Shown one piece after another: positions 7,935 through 17,226 of a stretch of DNA of 64,000 bases (the stretch's first letter is position 1; each line of letters starts with the position of its first letter). The notes under the pieces were generated by a model that saw only the letters and a program-made list of their open reading frames with translations, had not been told where the DNA came from and searched no databases. This stretch comes from M3007 sp046160625 (GTDB lineage: Bacteria > Bacteroidota > Bacteroidia > Chitinophagales > Saprospiraceae): assembly GCA_046160625.1 (NCBI GenBank), contig JBJXGZ010000005.1, positions 1-64,000 on the forward strand. Direction: 5' to 3'. A program made the translations under genes and the position numbers.

Positions 7935-10796
7935 ATGAAAACAAACCGCACCCTGTTCATCGCAGGCACTCTTCTGCTTTTCTCCTTGATAACCAATGCT
8001 TTAACCGCCCAAACCACCTACCGTGTCCCGGCAGATTTCCCCAAAATCCAAACAGCCATTGATGTTGCACAAGTGGGCGACACCGTGCTCGTCAGCCCAG
8101 GCGTGTATTACGAAAACCTCCAGTTGCGGGGGCGCGACATCGTACTCAGCAGCCGCTATTTTTTGGAAAACGACCCCGCCAAAACCATCCGTGAAACCAT
8201 CATCGACGGGAGTCAGCCCCTGCATCCCGACACCGCCAGTTGCATCCTGATTTGGAAAGGGGAAACACAGGCGACTGTAGTTCAAGGCTTTACGCTTCGC
8301 GGCGGCAAAGGCACCCGGTGGTACGACCATTATGTGCCTGGCTATTTCCGTGAAGGCGGTGGCATCCTTTCTGAGTTTTCTTCGCCTGTAATCCGCAACA
8401 ACATCATCCGCAACAACACGGTGCCAAAAGAAGGCGCCACACTCATCAGCCACGGGGGCGGCGGCATCCGATGCGGTGATGGCTCGCCACGCATCGAGGG
8501 AAATCAAGTCATCCACAACCGCGCCGACGGTTATGGGGGAGGCATCGTTTTGAACTATTGTCCAAACGCGGTGGTGGCACACAATGTCATCTCGCACAAT
8601 ATCGGCGGGAAAGATTTCTCGGGCGGCGGTTTTTGGGCAACAGGCGTAGCCGGAACGGTCAACACATTGATAAACAATACGATAGCCTACAACCAATCGC
8701 CCGGCCAAGCCACTCAATTTGGCGGAAAAGCGGGTGGAATTTGGGCATTTGACATTACATTGAAAGTTCAAAACAACATCGTTTGGGGCAACACGCAGGC
8801 GACGGGCAAGTCAGTTGGAAGTGCCAACGCGGTACTGCAATTGCAGTATAACTGCGTGGAAACAGGCTTTGCCGGAACAGGTACGATCTCTACAAATCCG
8901 ATGTTCCGCGACACCACGAGTTTTGTTTTGGAATCTGGTTCTCCTGCCATTGACGCTGGAAATCCGGCTGCGGCCTTCGACGATATTTCCAGAAACTACC
9001 GTTTAGCGGCGTTCCCGGCGAGGGGGAAATTGCGCAACGACCTTGGCGCATTTGGCGGCAGCGATGTGAAAAACCCCACTTGTCCAGCCACATTTTTAGA
9101 GGCAAATATATTCTCCAAAGTGCTGAATTCGCCCGTAGTCAATACCCCCGGCGATTCGAGGTCTGTCAACTGGATTGACATTGATAATGACAAAGACCTC
9201 GACCTTTTTATCAGCAATGGTCCGGAGGCTGGGGAGAATAATTTCCTATACAAAAACAACGGCTCAGGGGGCTTCACCCCAGTGACAAACGACCCCATTG
9301 TACAAGACGGCAAACCCTCCGATGGAGCCACTTGGGGTGATTTTGACAACGATGGCGACGTGGATTGTTTTGTAGTTAACTGGTACAATGTCAACAACTT
9401 ATTCTATAAAAATAACGGCAACGGAAGCTTTGAACAAGTCTTCGTTGGCAACCTAGTAAATGACGGCGGGTTTTCTGAAACGGCGTCCTGGGGCGATTAT
9501 GACAATGACGGCTGGCTCGACCTGTATGTAACCAATAGCGATGGGGATTTCCGCAATTTCCTTTACCAAAACAAGCACGACGGTACCTTCCAAAAAGTGA
9601 CTACGGGAAGCCCGGTCACAGATGCTTTTACCTCGCGCTCAGTCAATTGGACCGACTTCAATAGCGATGGTAAGCTCGATTTGTTTGTCAGCAATGAGAG
9701 CGGTCAGCATGAAAATTTATACCGCAACAATGGCGATGGCACCTTCACAAAACTTACTACTGGGCCACTCGTTTCTGCTGGCGGAGGCACCATGAGCAGT
9801 AGTTGGGGTGATTACGATAATGATGGTGACCAGGATGTTTATCTGGCCAATGCTCCTGGCAACGAGGGACTTTTTCGCAATGAAGGCAATGAGACTTTTT
9901 TAAAAATAACCACTGGCCCGGCGGTGACTAGCGGCGGCAATTCCTTTGGCTGCCAATGGGCTGATCTAGACAATGATGCTGACCTTGATTTGTTTGTGAC
10001 CAACGCGTTTTTTGGCGGCCCGTGGAAAAATTTTCTGTTCCTGAATAACGGAGATGGCACGTTCACTAAAAATCTGACGGAAATCCCCGCCACGGATGAA
10101 GGCTGGTCTTACGGCTGTGCTTTCGGGGATTGGGACTGTGATGGTGACCTGGATCTGGGCGTGGCGACCTGCTTGAACGCCAACCAGACCGATTACCTCT
10201 ACGAAAACCACAGCGCAGAAAATGGCAACAACTGGCTGGAAATCAACCTCGTAGGCACCAACAGCAACCGCTCCGCCATTGGCGCAAAAGTCAGGGTTAC
10301 TGCAACCATTAATGGTCAAACGGTGACACAACTTAGAGAGATCAGTGCCCAATCCGGCTATTGTGGTCAAAACCAAATGCCTGCCCATTTTGGTCTTGCT
10401 GATGCAGATTCAGTGGTTCTCAACGTACAGTGGCCTTCAGGTTTGGAGCAACTCTTTGGCAACCTTGCCCCAAACCATTGCTTGACACTGGTGGAAGGCC
10501 AGGGTATTTCGAGCGTTTCCCAGCCGCCTTTTAGCGGCCCGGCTAGCAGAACTTTGACTTTGCAGCCCAATCCTTCCTCGGATTCGGTGTCAGTGGTTTG
10601 GGAGCAGAGCGCTTCAGAAACCGTTTTGCTTCAGGTTTTTGATTTGGAGGCCAAATTAGTCTATACTCAAAATTTACCCGCAAACGCAGGGCACAACGAA
10701 TGGACGATGGTGGAGCACCTGCCCGATGGCAAATATACCGTGATATTGCGCGGGAAGGACTGGGAGGCTATTGGTCAATGGATTAAGCTGAAGTAA
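7935..10796 (+). CDS. Secreted beta-helix / FG-GAP / ASPIC-UnbV protein with T9SS tail
   Basis: The 953-residue protein has a signal peptide (to 'ALTAQ', about residue 26), a right-handed parallel beta-helix (about 30-350, repeats like 'IRNNTVPKEG', 'VVAHNVISHN', ending 'SPAIDAGNP'), then seven or so FG-GAP/VCBS repeats with calcium-type 'DxDNDxDxD' loops (400-780). An ASPIC/UnbV module (about 795-860, 'NWLEINLVGTNSNRSAIGAKVRV') and a C-terminal T9SS type A-like domain ('LQPNPSSDSVSVVWE...GKYTVILRG') complete it. It should be exported and cell-surface bound or released; the target is unknown, perhaps carbohydrate. The ATG at 7935 was chosen over a TTG two codons earlier. Confidence 0.92.
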   Translation: MKTNRTLFIAGTLLLFSLITNALTAQTTYRVPADFPKIQTAIDVAQVGDTVLVSPGVYYENLQLRGRDIVLSSRYFLENDPAKTIRETIIDGSQPLHPDTASCILIWKGETQATVVQGFTLRGGKGTRWYDHYVPGYFREGGGILSEFSSPVIRNNIIRNNTVPKEGATLISHGGGGIRCGDGSPRIEGNQVIHNRADGYGGGIVLNYCPNAVVAHNVISHNIGGKDFSGGGFWATGVAGTVNTLINNTIAYNQSPGQATQFGGKAGGIWAFDITLKVQNNIVWGNTQATGKSVGSANAVLQLQYNCVETGFAGTGTISTNPMFRDTTSFVLESGSPAIDAGNPAAAFDDISRNYRLAAFPARGKLRNDLGAFGGSDVKNPTCPATFLEANIFSKVLNSPVVNTPGDSRSVNWIDIDNDKDLDLFISNGPEAGENNFLYKNNGSGGFTPVTNDPIVQDGKPSDGATWGDFDNDGDVDCFVVNWYNVNNLFYKNNGNGSFEQVFVGNLVNDGGFSETASWGDYDNDGWLDLYVTNSDGDFRNFLYQNKHDGTFQKVTTGSPVTDAFTSRSVNWTDFNSDGKLDLFVSNESGQHENLYRNNGDGTFTKLTTGPLVSAGGGTMSSSWGDYDNDGDQDVYLANAPGNEGLFRNEGNETFLKITTGPAVTSGGNSFGCQWADLDNDADLDLFVTNAFFGGPWKNFLFLNNGDGTFTKNLTEIPATDEGWSYGCAFGDWDCDGDLDLGVATCLNANQTDYLYENHSAENGNNWLEINLVGTNSNRSAIGAKVRVTATINGQTVTQLREISAQSGYCGQNQMPAHFGLADADSVVLNVQWPSGLEQLFGNLAPNHCLTLVEGQGISSVSQPPFSGPASRTLTLQPNPSSDSVSVVWEQSASETVLLQVFDLEAKLVYTQNLPANAGHNEWTMVEHLPDGKYTVILRGKDWEAIGQWIKLK

Positions 10797-10836
10797 GCGC
10801 ATTTGGCAAATAGATTAAACTGCTTTACTATTGCAG

Positions 10837-10862
10837 GGCCGCTATCGAATAAGATGGCGGCC
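10837..10862 (+). terminator. Rho-independent terminator after the FG-GAP gene
   Basis: A perfect inverted repeat GGCCGCTATC-GAATAA-GATGGCGGCC (one G-T type mismatch allowed) is followed by a T-rich tract (TTTGCATTATTT). It lies 40 bp after the FG-GAP stop codon and before the chosen start of the next gene, which argues against the longer upstream start of that gene. Confidence 0.75.
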
Positions 10863-10910
10863 TTTGCATTATTTAGAAAAGGCAAGCGCTCAATACTCAG
10901 TCTCGTCATT

Positions 10911-12707
10911 ATGCAAAAAGAAAAACGGTCAAAAAAAGAAGCACAACCGCAATCCAAAAACTATAACTACGGCCTTATTGTATTAGCCGTTTTTACTTTT
11001 TTTCTGTATTTAAAAGTAAGAACCTGCGACTTCCTTACTGGCTGGGACGACGATAGTTATGTGGTTGATAACCCCTACATACAACAACTTAGCTGGGAAA
11101 ATCTAAAAAAAATCTTTTCGTCTTTTTTTCTGGGCAACTATCAGCCGATGTCTGTATTGAGCTATGCTATTGACTTTAGCCTTGTTAAACTCAAACCAGC
11201 TGCTTATCATATAACCAACCTGTTATTCCATATTGTCAATATTTTTCTGGTTTTCAAATTGTTCAAAAAGTTGCAAATGAGCAATGTGGTCTGTTACACC
11301 GTTGCCATTCTTTTTGCCATTCACCCCACCCGTGTAGAATCCGTTGCCTGGATAGCAGAACGCAAGGATGTAATGTATGCGATGTTTTATTTGCTGTCGA
11401 TGATCTACTACTTAAAATTCCGGGAAGAGAAAAACGCAAAACTTTACCTGGCCAGTCTGGGACTCTTTTTATCGGCTGCACTATCAAAATCCATGGCAAT
11501 AAGCCTTCCGGTGGTGCTAATTTTAACGGATTTATTTTTAGACCGAAAATTTGATCATAAAAATTTATGGAATAAAATCCCGTTTTTCGCTATTTCAATG
11601 CTATTTGGATTAGTGGCGCTTTATAGTCAGGGTTATCAAAGCAAAGCCTATGAGATTGCAAAAGACTTTAGCATTTTTGAAAGATTTATACTGGTTTTTG
11701 CAGCCATTGGAAAGTACATGGCTTTAATATTTGCTCCTTTCAATTTATCGGCCATTCAATACTATCCAATCGAGCCCGGGGAGGCTATGCCGGCTTGGGC
11801 TTATTTAAGTATGGCAGGGGTGATTGGCCTCCTTTATCTTGCGTTTAAAAATAAAAAATACCAGGTTGAAATAGGCTTCGGGCTTCTGTTTTTCCTTGCC
11901 TCCATTGGCATGGTGCTTCAATTTGTGCCTTTTGGTCATGCCATTATTGCGGAGCGGTACACTTATCTTCCTTATCTGGGATTGTTCTTTATCATCGGTG
12001 TTTTTTTAGATCAGTTATTGAAGGTTAAGATCAGGACAACCCTGATCTATTCAATTTCTATTGTTTTTGTGCTATACCTAACTGTTATAACATATCAAAG
12101 AATCCCGGTTTGGCAAAACAGCATTACCTTATTTACTGATGTGATCGAAAAGTTTCCCCAAACCGCCAATGCCTGGTGGTACCGGGGAAATGCTTATAAA
12201 AACTATAAGCAATTTGATCTGGCAATAAAGGATTTTTCAAAGGCCATTGAATTGGATCCAAATTATGACGCGGCCTACTTTAACCGGGCCTATTCAAACG
12301 CCGCACTGGAAAAACATATAGAGGCCTTGCCAGATTATGACAAAACCATTGAAATCAAGCCTGATTACGCCCCTGCTTACCTCAATAAAGCCAATAGTTT
12401 ATACGCCTTGAAGCGATACGACGAAGCCCTGTTCTTTTACCAAAAGACCATCTCGGTAGACTCTTCCTACCAGGCAGCGAATCTGGGTATAGCCGATGTT
12501 TTGGTGGTAAAAAACGAGCCTGCCAAGGCAGTGCCTGTTTATGAACAGTATTTAAATAATAATCCTTCCGATGCAAGGGCTTTTAATAGCCTTGGCGTCG
12601 CGCAATACAACAACAACGAGCAGGCTAAAGCCTGTGAATCGTGGAGGAAAGCGGCGGGTTTGGGGAGTGTGCCGGCTCGGGAGTTTATGCGTAAATACTG
12701 TAAATAG
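10911..12707 (+). CDS. TMTC-like polytopic membrane protein with C-terminal TPRs
   Basis: The 598-residue protein begins with a basic segment and about ten membrane helices (residues 18-425). Features resemble GT-C glycosyltransferases and TMTC proteins: 'LTGWDDDSYVVDNPYI' in the first luminal/periplasmic loop (acidic DD pair), 'HPTRVESVAWIAERKDVMYA' and 'AERYTYLPYLGLF'. The C-terminal 160 residues hold four or five TPRs ('AWWYRGNAYKNYKQFDLAIKDFSKAIELDPNYDAA'). A role in glycosylating exported proteins or lipids is plausible but inferred. The ATG at 10911 is used because a terminator lies upstream of it. Base composition is more AT-rich than the neighbours, hinting at transfer. Confidence 0.75.
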   Translation: MQKEKRSKKEAQPQSKNYNYGLIVLAVFTFFLYLKVRTCDFLTGWDDDSYVVDNPYIQQLSWENLKKIFSSFFLGNYQPMSVLSYAIDFSLVKLKPAAYHITNLLFHIVNIFLVFKLFKKLQMSNVVCYTVAILFAIHPTRVESVAWIAERKDVMYAMFYLLSMIYYLKFREEKNAKLYLASLGLFLSAALSKSMAISLPVVLILTDLFLDRKFDHKNLWNKIPFFAISMLFGLVALYSQGYQSKAYEIAKDFSIFERFILVFAAIGKYMALIFAPFNLSAIQYYPIEPGEAMPAWAYLSMAGVIGLLYLAFKNKKYQVEIGFGLLFFLASIGMVLQFVPFGHAIIAERYTYLPYLGLFFIIGVFLDQLLKVKIRTTLIYSISIVFVLYLTVITYQRIPVWQNSITLFTDVIEKFPQTANAWWYRGNAYKNYKQFDLAIKDFSKAIELDPNYDAAYFNRAYSNAALEKHIEALPDYDKTIEIKPDYAPAYLNKANSLYALKRYDEALFFYQKTISVDSSYQAANLGIADVLVVKNEPAKAVPVYEQYLNNNPSDARAFNSLGVAQYNNNEQAKACESWRKAAGLGSVPAREFMRKYCK

Positions 12708-12818
12708 ATCCATGAAAAATGGTCCTTTTTCGGCACTTAAATTGGGTCACCACCAGTGGCGCTGAAAAGGGTTGGATGGAATAAATAATAGATGTTGCTT
12801 TCCCATTTGCAATGTCAG

Positions 12819-12826
12819 TAGTTTTG
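12819..12826 (+). promoter_or_regulatory. Bacteroidota -7 box of the DPP4-type gene
   Basis: TAGTTTTG fits the Bacteroidota TAnnTTTG -7 consensus, with a TTG 21 bp upstream. It lies 21 bp before the ATG at 12848 and downstream of the ATG at 12812, so it decides for the later start. Confidence 0.5.
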
Positions 12827-12847
12827 CCCAAAATTCGCACTCTTCTT

Positions 12848-15064
12848 ATGCCTTACATCCACACGATCCGATTGTCCCTGATCTTTTCCTGTCTCCTGTT
12901 TTCCTGCGGCGCTTTTGCTCAAGCCATTCAATGGACTCAAGACGGCAATGCCTACTGGTTGTCTGATAATGACGGTATTGCTCAAATGGACTTTGTCAGC
13001 AAGAAAAAAACCATGATCGTTTCCGCTGCACAACTCACGCCTGCCGGAGCGGCAAAACCGTTGTCCATCAAAGCCTTCAAACCTTCAAATGACGGTAAAA
13101 AAATACTGATTTTTACCAATAGCCAGCGGGTGTGGCGCTATGAAACCAGGGGCGATTATTGGGTGATCGACCTGAACACAGGAAAACTCCGTCAACTGGG
13201 CAGTACACTTCCTGCCGCCTCCCTGATGTTTGCCAAAATATCACCTGATGGTAACTCGGCTGCTTATGTGAGCAAACACAACATATATCTGGAAGACCTC
13301 GCTTCCGGAAAAATCACCCAATTGACCAAGGACGGTTCAGACAAAATGATCAACGGGACTTTTGACTGGGCTTATGAGGAAGAATTTGATTGCCGGGATG
13401 GTTTCCGTTGGAGTCCTGATAGCAAATCCATCGCCTATTGGCAGATCGATGCCCGCGATGTGAAGTATTTTCTGATGATGAACAACACAGATTCGATCTA
13501 TTCTTTCACCGTTCCGGTTGAATATCCTAAAGTGGGCGAAAGTCCCTCGGCTTGCCGGGTGGGAGTAATAAACCTGAAAACCAAAAAGACCCTGTGGATG
13601 GATGTTCCTGGAGATCAGCGGCAGCACTACATCCCCAGAATGGCCTGGGCCGCTAACGCAACAGATATTATTCTTCAGCAACTGGATCGAAAACAGCAGG
13701 TAAGCAAATTATTTACCTGCAAGGCTGCTACCGGAATAGCGACAATGATCTATACAGAAAAAGATGAAGCCTGGGTGGACGTACAAGAAGTTTGGGGTAA
13801 TAACGATGGCCTGGATTGGTTCAATCTGGGCGCCGAATTTATGTGGGCCAGCGAAAAGGGGGGGTGGAGACATTTTTATCGCGTTTCCCGCAATGGCCAG
13901 CGTGAGGTGAATGTCACCCCCGATAATTTTGACGTAATCCGTCCTCTCTTGGTGGATGAAGCAACCAATACCTTTTACTTTCTGGCATCACCGGACAATG
14001 CCACAGAGAGCTATCTATATCGGACTTCCTTAAATGGGACTGGGAAAGCAACACGCATCACTCCCATGGACCAGCCTGGAACACACAACTATCAGATCTC
14101 CCCGAATGGCAATTGGGCACTGCATTCATTTTCCAATGCAGGATTCCCCAGGGTCCGCGAACGAATTTCACTTCCGGATCATCGTTCTTTGGATGGTGAG
14201 GAGGGCGTGGCAGCATTATGGGCTAAACATGATGCTAGTAAAAACAAGGTGGAGTTTTTTCAGGTGACTACTTCCGAAGGCGTTATCATGGACGGATGGG
14301 TTGTGAAACCAGCAAATCTGGATACAACTCTAAAATATCCGGTGTTATTCCAGGTCTATACCGAGCCTGCCGGAACGACCGTCAAAAACAGCTGGGGCGT
14401 TGGCAACAACGGATTGTATGATGGCAAAATGGCAGCAGATAGTTACTGCTATATTTCACTCGATAACCGCGGCACACCTGCTCCCAAGGGGCGCGCCTGG
14501 CGAAAAGCCATTTACCGAAAGATCGGGATCGTCAATATTCGCGACCAGGCGCTCGGCGCTCGGGAGGTATTTAAAAAGTGGAATTGGCTTGACACAACCC
14601 GGGTAGCTGTACATGGATGGAGCGGAGGTGGCAGCGCCACGCTTAATCTAATGTTCCAATATCCTGAGATTTACAAAACAGGTATCTCTGTTGCGGCAGT
14701 AGCCGACCAGCTATGCTACGACAATATTTACCAGGAACGTTTCATGGGCCTGCCTCAGGAAAATATGGCCGATTTTGTAGCCGGTTCGCCTATCACCTAC
14801 GCGAAAAACCTTCAAGGGAATTTACTGTATATCCATGGCACCGGCGACGACAATGTACACTTCCAAAATGCCGAACGCCTGGTAAATGAGCTGGTTAAGC
14901 AGGGCAAACAGTTTCAATATATGGCCTATCCCAACCGCTCGCACGGTATCTATGAGGGCGAGGGGACATCGGCGCATTTGAAACGTTTGTTTACACAGTT
15001 TTTGCAGGAAAAATGCCCGAGAGGTAGTCGGAGTAATGATATAAAGGAAGCGATCAGGCCTTGA
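12848..15064 (+). CDS. S9 family (DPP4-type) prolyl dipeptidyl peptidase
   Basis: The 738-residue enzyme has a signal peptide (to about residue 25, 'CGAFAQ'), an eight-bladed beta-propeller (about 30-480, 'WSPDSKSIAYWQID', 'YEEEFDCRDGFRWSPD' with the substrate N-terminus-binding Glu pair) and an alpha/beta hydrolase domain. The triad is Ser592 in 'GWSGGGSA', Asp667/668 in 'GTGDDNVHFQN' and His699 in 'NRSHGIYEG'. It should cleave X-Pro dipeptides from oligopeptides in the periplasm, supporting peptide use. The final 20 residues are longer than usual and basic. Start chosen by the promoter box that overlaps the upstream alternative. Confidence 0.94.
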   Translation: MPYIHTIRLSLIFSCLLFSCGAFAQAIQWTQDGNAYWLSDNDGIAQMDFVSKKKTMIVSAAQLTPAGAAKPLSIKAFKPSNDGKKILIFTNSQRVWRYETRGDYWVIDLNTGKLRQLGSTLPAASLMFAKISPDGNSAAYVSKHNIYLEDLASGKITQLTKDGSDKMINGTFDWAYEEEFDCRDGFRWSPDSKSIAYWQIDARDVKYFLMMNNTDSIYSFTVPVEYPKVGESPSACRVGVINLKTKKTLWMDVPGDQRQHYIPRMAWAANATDIILQQLDRKQQVSKLFTCKAATGIATMIYTEKDEAWVDVQEVWGNNDGLDWFNLGAEFMWASEKGGWRHFYRVSRNGQREVNVTPDNFDVIRPLLVDEATNTFYFLASPDNATESYLYRTSLNGTGKATRITPMDQPGTHNYQISPNGNWALHSFSNAGFPRVRERISLPDHRSLDGEEGVAALWAKHDASKNKVEFFQVTTSEGVIMDGWVVKPANLDTTLKYPVLFQVYTEPAGTTVKNSWGVGNNGLYDGKMAADSYCYISLDNRGTPAPKGRAWRKAIYRKIGIVNIRDQALGAREVFKKWNWLDTTRVAVHGWSGGGSATLNLMFQYPEIYKTGISVAAVADQLCYDNIYQERFMGLPQENMADFVAGSPITYAKNLQGNLLYIHGTGDDNVHFQNAERLVNELVKQGKQFQYMAYPNRSHGIYEGEGTSAHLKRLFTQFLQEKCPRGSRSNDIKEAIRP

Positions 15065-15164
15065 TGCTCCGCGTAAATCGCATTTACTAAGTCAGCAAAA
15101 GAACCACCGGCGGCTCGCCCCAAATCGGAATATCCTTCGCAACGTTGCAGAAAAAAGGAATCAT

Positions 15165-16091
15165 TCATTTTGTAGGCGATAATAGGAACATCAAGGGAAC
15201 ATCAAGCCTTCGACTCCATGACCGCTCGCTATGATCATCCCCTGGGAAAAATCTGGTCAGCCAGTTTTTAGGAGAATATCCCCTCCTGACCATCACTTCG
15301 TCTACCTTTTTTTGGAGCGGCGGATACATGGCGTCCAAGGTTTGGTCCCCGCAATCGAAATAGATTTTATGGGTTTTCGGATTAGGCAAATTGCTTTTTA
15401 GATAGGTTATCAAAGCATCCGGAATAGGGTTTGCATCCATGGAAAAAATGCCCGGCCAATGCGTGCTCAGACAGGCTGCAGCGCCAAAAACGTCCGGGTA
15501 TTCACAAATTGCATACAAAGAAATCAAACCGCCCATGCTGCTGCCTGCGATAAAGGTGTTTTTTCGACCTGTACGGGTGGCGTATTTTTTGTCAATAAGT
15601 GGCTTAAGTTCTGTTACGATGAATTTTAGGTAGTTGTTGGATTGTATTTGATAATCACCGAAAACAACATGCCCATTGTTTCTTTGGGCTGCATAAATCG
15701 CTTCCTTTTGCTCCGTGGAGAACGACTCAAACGGCTTTTGAGGAAAATAATCGGCATGGCGGCTCTTCCCTCCATTCCAAATGGCAACGACAATGCAATC
15801 TTTAATCCGTTTTTCTTGCATTAATCGCCCAAGGGCCTCGTCCACTTTCCATTCCTGATGGTTCCAATTTAAGGTGCTATCGAATAACATTTGGCCATCT
15901 TGCATATACAGCACACTGTATTTTTGGGTCGGATTATAATCCTCTGGCAGCCAGATATCTACGTTTCGAGCATCCACATATTGAGATGGAACATTTTCCA
16001 GCCTTTCAATGCTCCCTGTTGATACAGTTGGAATTTGACCGAAAATCTTGGTTACAGCGAAGCATACGATGGTTGGTAGTATGATTTTCAT
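15165..16091 (-). CDS. Secreted esterase (alpha/beta hydrolase, esterase D/Fes-like)
   Basis: The 308-residue protein has a signal peptide ('MKIILPTIVCFAVTKIFGQ'), then a putative-esterase fold. The nucleophile Ser is in 'GSSMGGLIS' and the His in 'PGDDHSERSW'; an acidic residue in 'DCGDQTLDAMYP' likely completes the triad. 'YSVLYMQDGQMLFD' is the family's oxyanion/metal-side strand. Related enzymes hydrolyse feruloyl, siderophore or S-formylglutathione esters; the substrate here is unknown. The ATG at 16091 replaces a start 7 codons upstream because the signal peptide begins there. Its stop lies 100 bp from the convergent peptidase. Confidence 0.87.
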   Translation of the reverse strand: MKIILPTIVCFAVTKIFGQIPTVSTGSIERLENVPSQYVDARNVDIWLPEDYNPTQKYSVLYMQDGQMLFDSTLNWNHQEWKVDEALGRLMQEKRIKDCIVVAIWNGGKSRHADYFPQKPFESFSTEQKEAIYAAQRNNGHVVFGDYQIQSNNYLKFIVTELKPLIDKKYATRTGRKNTFIAGSSMGGLISLYAICEYPDVFGAAACLSTHWPGIFSMDANPIPDALITYLKSNLPNPKTHKIYFDCGDQTLDAMYPPLQKKVDEVMVRRGYSPKNWLTRFFPGDDHSERSWSRRLDVPLMFLLSPTK

Positions 16092-16143
16092 TGTCTGCAG
16101 GTTAAAAACCAATTTGCGTTGACTATAATAATTTTCATCGGTA

Positions 16144-16473
16144 CTAAGCTGGTATTATTCGCCTAAGAATAAAATTTGCGAATATTAGATTTGGCACCCA
16201 GCACAACCAGGCTACAGTTTTGTAAGCAATAATGAAGTCTCCGGTCAGAGCACTAAGTAATGGTAGCCAAAGTCTCAAGGTTACCCCGGCAAAACAAGCC
16301 GCATAACTATAGATCATCATCCTTTGATGCGCTACAATTTTTTTCTCCCGAATATTCAAGTACGCCTGTAAGGTTGTATAAAACCAAATAATACCCAGTA
16401 ATATAAAACCTAGTGAAGTTACTATGCCGTCACGATGCAGTTTTTTTGAAAGACGCGGTAGATATCTATCCAA
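16144..16473 (-). pseudogene. 5'-truncated DUF2306 membrane protein
   Basis: The 109-residue frame matches only the C-terminal half of DUF2306 proteins as I recall them: 'GFILLGIIWFYTTLQAYLNIR', then 'HQRMMIYSYAACFAGVTLRLWLPLL' and a final helix. The N-terminal helices are missing; its start lies 15 bp beyond the stop codon of the upstream OsmC gene, so no room remains for them. It may be a decayed remnant, or a short functional three-helix protein. No frameshift is visible inside. Confidence 0.55.
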
Positions 16474-16487
16474 AACACACGTTAAAT

Positions 16488-16904
16488 TTACAAATATTCG
16501 ATCCTGTACTCCAGAGGGCTATTTTTCTGAAGCATAGCAGAAATACCACAATATTTTTCTTGCGAAAGTCCTACTGCTTTCTCCATTTTTCTTCGGTCAG
16601 ACGCTTCCACTTTGATCCGATAAATGACCTCGATATTTGAAAAAACTTTGGGGTCCTCTTCCGTCAGATCCGCATTGGTCACGATATCAAAGTCAGCGAA
16701 TTCCACCCGCATTTTCTGGAGCAGGGAAACGACATCCATGCCCGTACAGGTGGCCAATGTGCTGAGCAGCAGTTTCTTAGGTGAAGGCCCCAGGTCTTCT
16801 CCCCCACCTTCAACCGAGGTATCCATGGTGATCTTATGATTGCCAATTTCGGCTTCAAAGGCCATTTTGCCTTTGTGCCGGGTGGTAATGTTGTATGTTG
16901 ACAT
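16488..16904 (-). CDS. OsmC family peroxidase-like protein
   Basis: The 138-residue protein matches OsmC/Ohr-type proteins in length and motifs. The two redox cysteines are Cys53 in 'LATCTGMDVVSLLQKM' and Cys119 in 'EKYCGISAML'. Members reduce organic hydroperoxides with thiols in the cytoplasm. It is divergent from the hydroxylase gene across a 110-bp-type repeat element and precedes the truncated DUF2306 frame in the same direction. Confidence 0.92.
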   Translation of the reverse strand: MSTYNITTRHKGKMAFEAEIGNHKITMDTSVEGGGEDLGPSPKKLLLSTLATCTGMDVVSLLQKMRVEFADFDIVTNADLTEEDPKVFSNIEVIYRIKVEASDRRKMEKAVGLSQEKYCGISAMLQKNSPLEYRIEYL

Positions 16905-16952
16905 AAAAAAAATCTCTAAGTTTTATTTTAATCTCACAAACTCAACTTAAGT

Positions 16953-17132
16953 AAGTGGGCAAGATAAACCGCAGAGGCACAGAGACGCAAAGGGTTAATT
17001 TTCAAACGCATATGGCGCAAAAGTACCTGAGTAAATAAGTTTTATCTAACCGCGGAGACGCAGAGGCGCGGAGCGTTTGAAAATCAACCCTTTGCGTCTC
17101 TGTGCCTCTGCGGTTTATTTTGCCCGCTCACA
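16953..17132 (+). repeat. CGCAGAGGC element, copy 1 (extended, with inverted extra arm)
   Basis: The 322-bp gap between divergent genes is mostly filled by this element. Positions 17022-17132 match the other copies (AAGTACCTGAG..., CCGCGGAGACGCAGAGGCGC, GCGTTTGAAAATCAACCC, then TTTGCGTCTCTGTGCCTCTG and TTTATTTTGCCCGCTCAC). Positions 16953-17009 are a near-perfect inverted copy of the right half, so the whole can fold into one of two large hairpins. Other copies are at 46570, 54400 and 62500. Confidence 0.85.
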
Positions 17133-17203
17133 TATGGTGAATAGGAGCAAATGAGTGTGCATCAAAACTATTTTTCCTTCTCTTCCTTATGTTTTTAATC
17201 CCC

Positions 17204-17211
17204 TATTTTTG
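17204..17211 (+). promoter_or_regulatory. -7 promoter box of the hydroxylase gene
   Basis: TATTTTTG fits TAnnTTTG and lies 15 bp before the ATG at 17227. It favours that start over one at 17155, which would lie upstream of the transcript. Confidence 0.4.
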
Positions 17212-17226
17212 TGGTTAAATGGACGA

